Shown here: positions 35,783-47,000 of the stretch, piece by piece
Numbering within the stretch: the first letter of the stretch is position 1
How the letters are laid out: each line of letters starts with the position of its first letter
From: Gonocerus acuteangulatus
Taxonomy: Eukaryota > Arthropoda > Insecta > Hemiptera > Coreidae
Direction: 5' to 3'
NCBI GenBank assembly: GCA_946811695.1
Contig: OX328126.1
Span: forward strand, 1,034,009 to 1,098,008
Length of the DNA stretch: 64,000 nucleotides
Notes under the pieces: generated by a model
The model's database searches: none
What the model saw: only the letters and a program-made list of their open reading frames with translations
What the model was told of the DNA's origin: nothing
Made by a program: the position numbers and the translations under genes

Positions 35783-35819
35783 CTTATCGGCCGTGGTGAA
35801 GCACGGGTAGACAGCTAGT
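35783..35819 (+). other. Helitron 3' terminus: hairpin plus CTAG|T
   Basis: gccgtggtgaagcacggg forms a 5-bp stem with a 6-nt loop, followed by tagacagCTAG and a flanking T. This is the standard Helitron 3' signature. Confidence 0.85.
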
Positions 35820-36669
35820 ATATATATATATATATTTATATTTGTCTTTTAGCTCCCTTGCTGGCTTAAAAATCGTCCAATTTTAGTAAAATTTGGTACA
35901 AAAATTTGCCCTCTAATTTGAAAGGTCAAATTCGTTAACCAACGAAATCCGTCTACTGGAACATGGTTTTTGGAGCGAAATTCGCGCGAAAAAAATCGTA
36001 ACCCTTACATTATCGAATTCATATGCTTTCAGGTTGACAAACATTGAAACACCTAATTTTGCAATATAATTTTCAGTTTGATATTCAGAAGCGATTAATT
36101 CAGTTTTATTCGATATTCAGAGACTTGTTGCTATTGTTTGACTTTTTATATTCATCTAGGCTATGATAGATAAATTTTGGTTCTGTTTGGAGTTAAGGAA
36201 GTACTAGAAATAAAATATTTCATTAACAGGCATGAAAAGTTTTCAGATTTTCTAAAATATCTCGAAAACGGTTAGGATTTCAGGGTAAGTGGAAAGTGAC
36301 CATTCGAAAGCTTACTAAATTCCATACAAAATGGTTCTGATATTTTTTCGATGGGGCGATGTCAATTGGATAAAAAAGTGCTTGAAACTCGAAAATTGTT
36401 AGTTTTGTTTTTTTCAACACAGTTTTGTCACTGTTTAAATAACGTTTTAATTAGCCATTGTTATTTTTAAATGCCATTTAATAGTAAAATTGGTATTTTA
36501 ATAAAATAGGCTATGAAAATGAGAAACGTATTGGTAATAGTGTTTCCCATGGCGAACGTCTAGAAGGTGGGGGGAGTAATTTCCGCTTAGAATACTATGA
36601 GTTTCCTGTTGTGGCGCCTAAAATCTTCTTTCTCTTTGAGATGTCATTGTTTAGTTTTCACGAAAGATT

Positions 36670-36840
36670 ATTTATTTATTTAAATTTTAACGTCCATTTA
36701 TTATTAACTAGGAATTTTATGACGGGTTATCTATAGGTTACCACCCTTTTCTAGCCAGGATAGGAGTGATGCCTTTTCTTATTTCGAAAGAAAAGAGGGT
36801 TAAGTGCTCACGCCTTAACCCTCACGGCCATCGGGTCTCC
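36670..36840 (-). mobile_element. tRNA-derived SINE with 12-bp TSD
   Basis: Identical direct repeats tcacgaaagatt flank it (36658-36669 and 36841-36852). On the minus strand the head reads ggagacccgatggccgtgag then ggttaaggcgtgagcac, close to the D-arm/A-box of a Ser/Leu-type tRNA (tggccgnnnggttaaggc). A clear B box is not seen. The 3' end on the minus strand is an aaataaataaat tail adjoining the target duplication. It is 171 bp, the same length as the first array's unit but unrelated in sequence. Confidence 0.8.
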
Positions 36841-36907
36841 TCACGAAAGATTAAAACCTACCAATAACTGCTTCTACTCCTTTACTAATGACACTAGGGA
36901 TATGAAC

Positions 36908-36934
36908 GGAACCGCGCTAAGATGACGCAGTTCC
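36908..36934. other. 27-bp imperfect hairpin of Element A (reference copy)
   Basis: ggaac-c-gcg pairs with cgc-a-gttcc around a 9-nt ctaagatga loop. Equivalent copies lie at 2687-2713 (reverse), 16154-16180, 50758-50784, 56953-56979, and in each 124-bp unit at 51013-52186. Confidence 0.7.
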
Positions 36935-36974
36935 TGCGACTCGGACTTTTTTTTTAACAGTCTAGGTAATTTTA

Positions 36975-37065
36975 GCTTGCTGTCATATTACTTTAGCTAT
37001 GCTCCCAGGAGCTGCGCTATCTTTTTGCGCGTTTCCGTTCTTATCTCTAGCGTCATTTGGAAAAC
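36975..37065 (+). mobile_element. Element A end fragment, opposite orientation
   Basis: tgcgcgtttccgttcttatc and tctagcgtcatttggaaa match the reversed end word seen at 8636-8660 and 2708-2740. Confidence 0.55.
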
Positions 37066-37121
37066 AGAATATAAACAGTTAATGTCCTAACGTTTCGTAG
37101 AGAATGTAAACACATTAAATT

Positions 37122-39735
37122 AAATCTGAAAGGAAAGGAATATAGCGCCACAACAGGAATATAGCGCCACAACAGGAATATAGCGCCACAACAGGAATCA
37201 AACATTATCCTAGCTGGAACTTACTACATTCAACCTCCGATTTATCCGAATCAGACAGTTCGATCAAAACAAGAATCGTGTTTGTTCAAAATGTAATAAG
37301 CTTTCGAATAGGTTGTTTACATTTACTCCGATTGTTTTACATAAATCTGAAAGGAAAGGAATATAGGGCCACAACAGGAATATAGCGCCACAACAGGAAT
37401 CAAACATTATCCTAGCTGGAACTTACTACATTCAACCTCCGATTTATCCGAATCAGACAGTTCGATCAAAACAAGAATCGTGTTTGTTCAAAATGTAATA
37501 AGCTTTCGAATAGGTTGTTTACATTTACTCCGATTGTTTTACATAAATCTGAAAGGAAAGGAATATAGCGCCACAACAGGAATATAGCGCCACAACAGGA
37601 ATATAGCGCCACAACAGGAATCAAACATTATCCTAGCTGGAACTTACTACATTCAACCTCCGATTTATCCGAATCAGACAGTTCGATCAAAACAAGAATC
37701 GTGTTTGTTCAAAATGTAATAAGCTTTCGAATAGGTTGTTTACATTTACTCCGATTGTTTTACATAAATCTGAAAGGAAAGGAATATAGGGCCACAACAG
37801 GAATATAGCGCCACAACAGGAATCAAACATTATCCTAGCTGGAACTTACTACATTCAACCTCCGATTTATCCGAATCAGACAGTTCGATCAAAACAAGAA
37901 TCGTGTTTGTTCAAAATGTAATAAGCTTTCGAATAGGTTGTTTACATTTACTCCGATTGTTTTACATAAATCTAAAAGGAAAGGAATATAGCGCCACAAC
38001 AGGAATATAGCGCCACAACAGGAATATAGCGCCACAACAGGAATCAAACATTATCCTAGCTGGAACTTACTACATTCAACCTCCGATTTATCCGAATCAG
38101 ACAGTTCGATCAAAACAAGAATCGTGTTTGTTGAAAATGTAATAAGCTTTCGAATAGGTTGTTTACATTTACTCCGATTGTTTTACATAAATCTGAAAGG
38201 AAAGGAATATAGCGCCACAACAGGAATATAGCGCCACAACAGGAATATAGCGCCACAACAGGAATCAAACATTATCCTAGCTGGAACTTACTACATTCAA
38301 CCTCCGATTTATCCGAATCAGACAGTTCGATCAAAACAAGAATCGTGTTTGTTCAAAATGTAATAAGCTTTCGAATAGGTTGTTTACATTTACTCCGATT
38401 GTTTTACATAAATCTGAAAGGAAAGGAATATAGGGCCACAGCAGGAATATAGCGCCACAACAGGAATCAAACATTATCCTAGCTGGAACTTACTACATTC
38501 AACCTCCGATTTATCCGAATCAGACAGTTCGATCAAAACAAGAATCGTGTTTGTTCAAAATGTAATAAGCTTTCGAATAGGTTGTTTACATTTACTCCGA
38601 TTGTTTTACATAAATCTAAAAGGAAAGGAATATAGCGCCACAACAGGAATATAGCGCCACAACAGGAATATAGCGCCACAACAGGAATATAGCGCCACAA
38701 CAGGAATCAAACATTATCCTAGCTGGAACTTACTACATTCAACCTCCGATTTATCCGAATCAGACAGTTCGATCAAAACAAGAATCGTGTTTGTTGAAAA
38801 TGTAATAAGCTTTCGAATAGGTTGTTTACATTTACTCCGATTGTTTTACATAAATCTGAAAGGAAAGGAATATAGCGCCACAACAGGAATATAGCGCCAC
38901 AACAGGAATATAGCGCCACAACAGGAATCAAACATTATCCTAGCTGGAACTTACTACATTCAACCTCCGATTTATCCGAATCAGACAGTTCGATCAAAAC
39001 AAGAATCGTGTTTGTTGAAAATGTAATAAGCTTTCGAATAGGTTGTTTACATTTACTCCGATTGTTTTACATAAATCTGAAAGGAAAGGAATATAGCGCC
39101 ACAACAGGAATATAGCGCCACAACAGGAATATAGCGCCACAACAGGAATCAAACATTATCCTAGCTGGAACTTACTACATTCAACCTCCGATTTATCCGA
39201 ATCAGACAGTTCGATCAAAACAAGAATCGTGTTTGTTGAAAATGTAATAAGCTTTCGAATAGGTTGTTTACATTTACTCCGATTGTTTTACATAAATCTG
39301 AAAGGAAAGGAATATAGCGCCACAACAGGAATATAGCGCCACAACAGGAATATAGCGCCACAACAGGAATCAAACATTATCCTAGCTGGAACTTACTACA
39401 TTCAACCTCCGATTTATCCGAATCAGACAGTTCGATCAAAACAAGAATCGTGTTTGTTGAAAATGTAATAAGCTTTCGAATAGGTTGTTTACATTTACTC
39501 CGATTGTTTTACATAAATCTGAAAGGAAAGGAATATAGCGCCACAACAGGAATATAGCGCCACAACAGGAATATAGCGCCACAACAGGAATCAAACATTA
39601 TCCTAGCTGGAACTTACTACATTCAACCTCCGATTTATCCGAATCAGACAGTTCGATCAAAACAAGAATCGTGTTTGTTGAAAATGTAATAAGCTTTCGA
39701 ATAGGTTGTTTACATTTACTCCGATTGTTTCACAT
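37122..39735. repeat. 201/221/241-bp array, 12 units, with nested 20-bp repeat
   Basis: The start word aaatctgaaaggaaagg occurs at 37122, 37343, 37544, 37765, 37966, 38187, 38408, 38609, 38850, 39071, 39292 and 39513. Each unit contains 2, 3 or 4 copies of gaatatagcgccacaacagg (20 bp), which accounts exactly for the three lengths. The order of inner copy number is 3,2,3,2,3,3,2,4,3,3,3,3. The two-copy units also share a gggcc variant. The distal part (aagctttcgaatagg, tactccgattg) resembles Element A. Confidence 0.95.
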
Positions 39736-39885
39736 AAATTACGCCCGAAAAAGCATGTGCCAGTGCTGGTTATCGAACTTTACCTTTCAAATCATATAAA
39801 GCACTTTTCTACCAGTTTTTATTAAAATTGGTCCATTTTTGAGGCAGAGAGCTGAGATATTAGCGGGGTTCCCCCCTACGAAAGG
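39736..39885 (+). mobile_element. Element A fragment
   Basis: tgctggttatcgaactttac, the tttcaaat block, aaattggtccatttttga and gcggggttccccc match the middle and end of Element A. It has no TA tract. Confidence 0.65.
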
Positions 39886-40391
39886 AGACAGGAAACAGAC
39901 GAAAAAAAACAAACCCAAAAATATCAATAAAAGTCTCTAGCATGAATACTTTCGGAGTTAAGAGCGAAAGAAGTAAAATAAACAACGTGATTTTCATGAT
40001 CTAAAGTTTTTGATTAATTATTCTATCTAATTTTGAAGATTTATTTGATAACTGAAGAAGGCTGCCAAAGAGCAAGCCGAAACGTCCAAAATAAAGATAT
40101 TTTCCAATATGTTAGGTTTTCTCTTAGCCGAATCTTAAATAATCCTTGTCATATTATCACCAAAACGGCTAAATATCTGCAGCTAATTCTGAAAACTCCA
40201 CTAGTATAGTAACAATTAGTACAACTAGGCTTCGTATTGGCCACAGTTCACTTGCCTACTTTTAACTCAATGCAAAAACCTCTGACCTCTACAAATTAAT
40301 TTAATCCATAAAATATCTGAATTATTCTGGTATAATTGTCTACTCAACCATGTTAACGGGTTGACACCTTGTTCGACATTTCCCCCGGGTA
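39886..40391 (+). other. Unclassified, with hairpin motif copy 3
   Basis: ctgaagaaggctgccaaaga then gcaagccgaaacgtcc (40052-40087) has arms ggctgc (40060-40065) and gcaagcc (40072-40078) with one bulged A. The second box ttagccgaatctta follows at about 40124, 37 bp on, as in copy 2. The rest shows nothing recognisable. Confidence 0.55.
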
Positions 40392-42838
40392 AGCTACAAG
40401 GGCAATACCAGAACAGATGGATAAGCATGCTGTGTGGCCAGCAATACCAGAACAGGTGGATAAGCATGCTGTGTGGCCAGCAATAGCAGAACAGATGGAT
40501 AAGCATGCCGTGTGGCCAGCAATACCAGAACAGGTGGATAAGTATGCTGTGTGGCCAGCAATCCGATATCTTTACTAACAGGTGGATAAGCATGCTGTGT
40601 GGCCAGCGACCCGATATCTTTACTAACAGGTGGATAAGCATGCTGTGTGGCCAGCGACCCGATATCTTTACTAACAGGTGGATAAGCATGCTGTGTGGCC
40701 AGCGACCCGATATCTTTACTAACAGGTGGATAAGCATGCTGTGTGTCCAGCGACCCGATATCTTTACTAACAGGTGGATAAGCATGCTGTGTGTCCAGCG
40801 ACCCGATATCTTTACTAACAGGTGGATAAGCATGCTGTGTGGCCAGCGACCCGATATCTTTACTAACAGGTGGATAAGCATGCTGTGTGGCCAGCGACCC
40901 GATATCTTTACTAACAGGTGGATAAGCATGCTGTGTGGCCAGCAATACCAGAGCAGATGGATAAGCATGCCGTGTGGCCAGCAATAGCAGAACAGATGGA
41001 TAAGCATGCCGTGTGGCCAGCAATACCAGAACAGGTGGATAAGCATGCTGTGTGGCCAGCAATCCGATATCTTTACTAACAGGTGGATAAGCATGCTGTG
41101 TGGCCAGCGACCCGATATCTTTACTAACAGGTGGATAAGCATGCTGTGTGGCCAGCAATACCAGAACAGATGGATAAGCATGCCGTGTGGCCAGCAATAC
41201 CAGAACAGGTGGATAAGCATGCTGTGTGGCCAGCAATCCGATATCTTTACTAACAGGTGGATAAGCATGCTGTGTGGCCAGCGACCCGATATCTTTACTA
41301 ACAGGTGGATAAGCATGCTGTGTGGCCAGCAATACCAGAACAGATGGATAAGCATGCCGTGTGGCCAGCAATAGCAGAACAGATGGATAAGCATGCCGTG
41401 TGGCCAGCAATACCAGAACAGGTGGATAAGCATGCTGTGTGGCCAGCAATCCGATATCTTTACTAACAGGTGGATAAGCATGCTGTGTGGCCAGCAATCC
41501 GATATCTTTACTAACAGGTGGATAAGCATGCTGTGTGGCCAGCGACCCGATATCTTTACTAACAGGTGGATAAGCATGCTGTGTGGCCAGCAATACCAGA
41601 ACAGATGGATAAGCATGCCGTGTGGCCAGCAATAGCAGAACAGATGGATAAGCATGCCGTGTGGCCAGCAATACCAGAACAGGTGGATAAGCATGCTGTG
41701 TGGCCAGCAATCCGATATCTTTACTAACAGGTGGATAAGCATGCTGTGTGGCCAGCGACCCGATATCTTTACTAACAGGTGGATAAGCATGCTGTGTGGC
41801 CAGCAATACCAGAACAGATGGATAAGCATGCCGTGTGGCCAGCAATAGCAGAACAGATGGATAAGCATGCCGTGTGGCCAGCAATACCAGAACAGGTGGA
41901 TAAGCATGCTGTGTGGCCAGCAATCCGATATCTTTACTAACAGGTGGATAAGCATGCTGTGTGGCCAGCGACCCGATATCTTTACTAACAGGTGGATAAG
42001 CATGCTGTGTGGCCAGCGACCCGATATCTTTACTAACAGGTGGATAAGCATGCTGTGTGGCCAGCGACCCGATATCTTTACTAACAGGTGGATAAGCATG
42101 CTGTGTGGCCAGCGACCCGATATCTTTACTAACAGGTGGATAAGCATGCTGTGTGGCCAGCGACCCGATATCTTTACTAACAGGTGGATAAGCATGTTGT
42201 GTGGCCAGCGACCCGATATCTTTACTAACAGGTGGATAAGCATGTTATGTGGCCAGCGACCCAATATCTTTACTAACAGGTTGATAAGCATGCTGTGTGT
42301 CCAGCGACCCGATATCTTTACTAACAGGTGGATAAGCATGTTGTGTGGCCAGCGACCCGATATCTTTACTAACAGGTGTATAAGCATGTTGTGTGGCCAG
42401 CGACCCGATATCTTTACTAACAGGTGGATAAGCATGTTGTGTGGCCAGCGACCCGATATCTTTACTAACAGGTGGATAAGCATGTTGTGTGGCCAGCGAC
42501 CCGATATCTTTACTAACAGGTTGATAAGCATGCTGTGTGTCCAGCGACCCGATATCTTTACTAACAGGTGGATAAGCATGTTGTGTGGCCAGCGACCCGA
42601 TATCTTTACTAACAGGTGTATAAGCATGTTGTGTGGCCAGCGACCCGATATCTTTACTAACAGGTGGATAAGCATGTTGTGTGGCCAGCGACCCGATATC
42701 TTTACTAACAGGTGTATAAGCATGTTGTGTGGCCAGCGACCCGATATCTTTACTAACAGGTGGATAAGCATGTTGTGTGGCCAGCAACCCGATATCTTTA
42801 CTAACAGGTGGATAAGCATGCTGTGTGTCCAGCAACCC
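40392..42838. repeat. 48-bp / 39-bp two-monomer satellite
   Basis: The 48-bp monomer is ggtggataagcatgctgtgt then ggccagcgacccgatatctt and tactaaca. The 39-bp monomer replaces the last part with aataccagaaca. A 213-bp block of three 39s and two 48s recurs (for example 41654 and 41867 starts). The right half (from about 42190) is 48-mers only and mostly has catgttgtg instead of catgctgtg. Both lengths are multiples of 3, so frames of 863 and 509 codons (minus) and 335 codons (plus) are open; I treat them as artefacts. Confidence 0.95.
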
Positions 42839-42866
42839 AATAAAGTTGGGCAGCTCACTTTATTAT

Positions 42867-43515
42867 GGGATTAAACCATCACAGCTGTAGCTATACACCA
42901 GCTGTAGTAGAAGAGGTAGTAGAGTTAAGATACAGAACCACTTTCTATTTCTAGAGAACAGGTCTATATCCAGACATTCCCTTTCATTCATACTCCTGTT
43001 AGGCCACGCCCCTTACTACACTCCATTCATGAAATTAATATCCCACGCTCTTCCTTACGTCTCATTCATCAACGCTGTTGTAGATGGGATTAAACCATCA
43101 CAGCTGTAGCTATACACCAGCTGTAGTAGAAGAGGTAGTAGAAGATACAGAACCACTTTCTATTTCTAGAGAACAGGTCTATATCCAGACATTCCCTTTC
43201 ATTCATACTCCTGTTAGGCCACGCCCCTTACTACACTCCATTCATGAAATTAATATCCCACGCTCTTCCTTACGTCTCATTCATCAACGCTGTTGTAGAT
43301 GGGATTAAACCATCACAGCTGTAGCTATACACCAGCTGTAGTAGAAGAGCTAGTAGAAGATACAGAACCACTTTCTATTTCTAGAGAACAGGTTTATATC
43401 CAGACATTCCCTTTCATTCATACTCCTGTTAGGCCACGCCCCTTACTACACTCCATTCATGAAATTAACATCCCACGCTCTTCCTTACGTCTCATTCATC
43501 AACGCTGTTGTAGAT
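42867..43515. repeat. ~215-bp tandem array, 3 copies
   Basis: gggattaaaccatcacagct begins at 42867, 43086 and 43301; a fourth start at 43516 is cut short. Steps are 219, 215 and 215 bp; the first unit has a small insertion (gagttaag). Each full unit holds the same 74-codon frame, with no recognised domain. Confidence 0.9.
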
Positions 43516-43649
43516 CGGATTAAACCATCACAGCTTTTGCTGCTTACAACTAGCATAATAAACCAGGGTCCATCTGTTTTCAGGAAAAGCATCTCTAAGA
43601 TTTGTACGAATATGTAAAATAGGTTATTTCTGATCAGGATTTCATGAGT
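43516..43649. other. Unclassified spacer
   Basis: Short sequence between the 215-bp array and Element B. Nothing recognised. Confidence 0.4.
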
Positions 43650-43870
43650 TATAGCTGTTACCCAGTGTGCCATGCTACACGTACTTTCTGCCTAGGACAC
43701 TCCACCTATCAAGATCTACCTGTATACCCAGTTATGTCAAAATCGGTCAAACGGTTTGAATTTGTTTATATCTGTCAAGTAATTCAGAAAGCAGCCGGCA
43801 GAGGCCAGCACTACAGCAATTCATATAACATCCGACAGAGGCCAGCACCATAGCCTGCGAGTAGATAGCT
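43650..43870 (-). mobile_element. Element B, minus copy, unexpanded
   Basis: Reverse complement of 12340-12570: ttacccagtgtgccatgcta (43659), ctttctgcc, tacctgtatacccagttatg, aaacggtttgaa, ctgtcaagtaattcag and the cagaggccagcac block. The word that forms the 33-bp array at 12534-13082 occurs here once. Confidence 0.75.
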
Positions 43871-44087
43871 CTTATCAACGAAAGGCCGGCGCTCCTTAGT
43901 TAGACAGTTACTGTTGATATAAAATTGAATTAAACTTCATTACATCATTATAATATTGTAATATAATCATTCAAATAATATTGTTCAATATTGTGAATAT
44001 GTACTATTTGCTCATTTAAAAATTGCAAATGGACTATTTAGTTGTTTTCTTATTCTGCATTCGATAAATAGGTGATGCGCTGTAAAA

Positions 44088-47000
44088 GGTACAATATATA
44101 GACAGCGTTGCATTCCATAATTAGGTGTTACTGTAAGGTACAATATATAGACAGCGTTGCATTCCAAAATTAGGTGTTACTGTAAGGTACAATACATAGA
44201 CAGCGTTGCATTCCATAATTAGGTGTTACTGTAAGGTACAATATATAGACAGCGTTGCATTCCATAATTAGGTGTTACTGTAAGGTACAATATATAGACA
44301 GCGTTGCATTCCATAATTAGGTGTTACTGTAAGGTACAATACATAGACAGCGTTGCATTCCATAATTAGGTGTTACTGTAAGGTACAATACATAGACAGC
44401 GTTGCATTCCATAATTAGGTGTTACTGTAAGGTAGAATATATAGACAGCGTTGCATTCCATAATTAGGTGTTACTGTAAGGTACAATATATAGACAGCGT
44501 TGCATTCCATAATTAGGTGTTACTGTAAGGTACAATACATAGACAGCGTTGCATTCCATAATTAGGTGTTACTGTAAGGTACAATACATAGACAGCGTTG
44601 CATTCCATAATTAGGTGTTACTGTAAGGTACAATATATAGACAGCGTTGCATTCCAAAATTAGGTGTTACTGTAAGGTACAATACATAGACAGCGTTGCA
44701 TTCCATAATTAGGTGTTACTGTAAGGTACAATATATAGACAGCGTTGCATTCCATAATTAGGTGTTACTGTAAGGTACAATATATAGACAGCGTTGCATT
44801 CCATAATTAGGTGTTACTGTAAGGTACAATACATAGACAGCGTTGCATTCCATAATTAGGTGTTACTGTAAGGTACAATATATAGACAGCGTTGCATTGC
44901 ATAATTAGGTGTTACTGTAAGGTACAATACATAGACAGCGTTGCATTCCATAATTAGGTGTTACTGTAAGGTACAATATATAGACAGCGTTGCATTCCAT
45001 AATTAGGTGTTACTGTAAGGTACAATATATAGACAGCGTTGCATTCCATAATTAGGTGTTACTGTAAGGTACAATACATAGACAGCGTTGCATTCCATAA
45101 TTAGGTGTTACTGTAAGGTACAATACATAGACAGCGTTGCATTCCATAATTAGGTGTTACTGTAAGGTACAATATATAGACAGCGTTGCATTGCATAATT
45201 AGGTGTTACTGTAAGGTACAATACATAGACAGCGTTGCATTCAATAATTAGGTGTTACTGTAAGGTACAATATATAGACAGCGTTGCATTCCATAATTAG
45301 GTGTTACTGTAAGGTACAATACATAGACAGCGTTGCATTCCATAATTAGGTGTTACTGTAAGGTACAATACATAGACAGCGTTGCATTCCATAATTAGGT
45401 GTTACTGTAAGGTACAATACATAGACAGCGTTGCATTCCATAATTAGGTGTTACTGTAAGGTACAATACATAGACAGCGTTGCATTCCATAATTAGGTGT
45501 TACTGTAAGGTAGAATATATAGACAGCGTTGAATTCCATAATTAGGTGTTACTGTAAGGTACAACACATAGACAGCGTTGCATTGCATAATTAGGTGTTA
45601 CTGTAAGGTACAATACATAGACAGCGTTGCATTCCATAATTAGGTGTTACTGTAAGGTACAATATATAGACAGCGTTGCATTCCATAATTAGTTGTTGCA
45701 CTGTGTAAGGTACAATATATAGACAGCGATGCATTCCATAATTAGGTGTTACTGTAAGGTACAATACATAGACAGCGTTGCATTCCATAATTAGGTGTTA
45801 CTGTAAGGTACAATATATAGACAGCGATGCATTCCATAATTAGGTGTTACTGTAAGGTACAATACATAGACAGCGTTGCATTCCATAATTAGGTGTTACT
45901 GTAAGGTACAATATATAGACAGCGATGCATTCCATAATTAGGTGTTACTGTAAGGTACAATACATAGACAGCGTTGCATTCCATAATTAGGTGTTACTGT
46001 AAGGTACAATACATAGACAGCGTTGCATTCCATAATTAGGTGTTACTGTAAGGTACAATATATAGACAGCGTTGCATTCCATAATTAGGTGTTACTGTAA
46101 GGTACAATACATAGACAGCGTTGCATTCCATAATTAGGTGTTACTGTAAGGTACAATACATAGACAGCGTTGCATTCCATAATTAGGTGTTACTGTAAGG
46201 TACAATATATAGACAGCGTTGCATTGCATAATTAGGTGTTACTGTAAGGTACAATACATAGACAGCGTTGCATTCAATAATTAGGTGTTACTGTAAGGTA
46301 CAATATATAGACAGCGTTGCATTCCATAATTAGGTGTTACTGTAAGGTACAATATATAGACAGCGTTGCATTGCATAATTAGGTGTTACTGTAAGGTACA
46401 ATACATAGACAGCGTTGCATTCAATAATTAGGTGTTACTGTAAGGTACAATATATAGACAGCGTTGCATTCCATAATTAGGTGTTACTGTAAGGTACAAT
46501 ATATAGACAGCGTTGCATTCCATAATTAGGTGTTACTGTAAGGTTCAATACATAGACAGCGTTGAATTCCATAATTAGGTGTTACTGTAAGGTACAATAT
46601 ATAGACAGCGTTGCATTCCATAATTAGGTGTTACTGTAAGGTACAATATATAGACAGCGTTGCATTGCATAATTAGGTGTTACTGTAAGGTACAATACAT
46701 AGACAGCGTTGCATTCAATAATTAGGTGTTACTGTAAGGTACAATATATAGACAGCGTTGCATTCCATAATTAGGTGTTACTGTAAGGTACAATATATAG
46801 ACAGCGTTGCATTCCATAATTAGGTGTTACTGTAAGGTTCAATACATAGACAGCGTTGAATTCCATAATTAGGTGTTACTGTAAGGTACAATATATAGAC
46901 AGCGTTGCATTCCATAATTAGGTGTTACTGTAAGGTACAATATATAGACAGCGTTGCATTCCATAATTAGGTGTTACTGTAAGGTACAATATATAGACAG

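Larger units (their letters stand above)
33738..35818 (+). mobile_element. Non-autonomous Helitron with internal satellite arrays
   Basis: The 5' end is TC (33738-33739, tctactatatatttgtc). The 3' end is CTAG (35815-35818), preceded after 8 nt by a 5-bp hairpin, ccgtg (35791-35795) and cacgg (35802-35806). The flanking bases are A on the left and T on the right, as Helitrons require, and both flanks are the TA tract of one Element A copy (33600-33737 and 35819 onward), which confirms both ends. The 2081-bp body has no Rep/helicase frame, so it is non-autonomous. About 970 bp consist of three arrays with 15-, 53- and 27-bp units. Confidence 0.85.
35819..36960 (-). mobile_element. Element A, right part of the Helitron-split copy
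   Basis: After the TA tract come the reversed gaccttt..ggttaac block (about 35920-35940), gcgaaattcgcgcgaaaa (35974), the ctcgaaaacggttaggattt block (about 36262), gatggggcgatgtcaattgg (36350) and the terminal cactagggatatgaacgg plus 27-bp hairpin (36908-36934) and T run. A SINE (36670-36840) is inserted. At 36393-36410 it shows the uninterrupted site where another copy has the MITE. Confidence 0.8.

Noticed and set aside
40267..42858. 863-codon minus-strand open frame and the 509-codon overlapping frame
   Set aside because: The monomers are 48 and 39 bp, both multiples of 3 and stop-free in several frames on both strands. Openness follows from the unit, not from selection.
42867..43523. Tandem 74-codon genes
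   Set aside because: Each 215-bp unit has the same short frame with no domain, start context or conservation beyond that of the whole unit.
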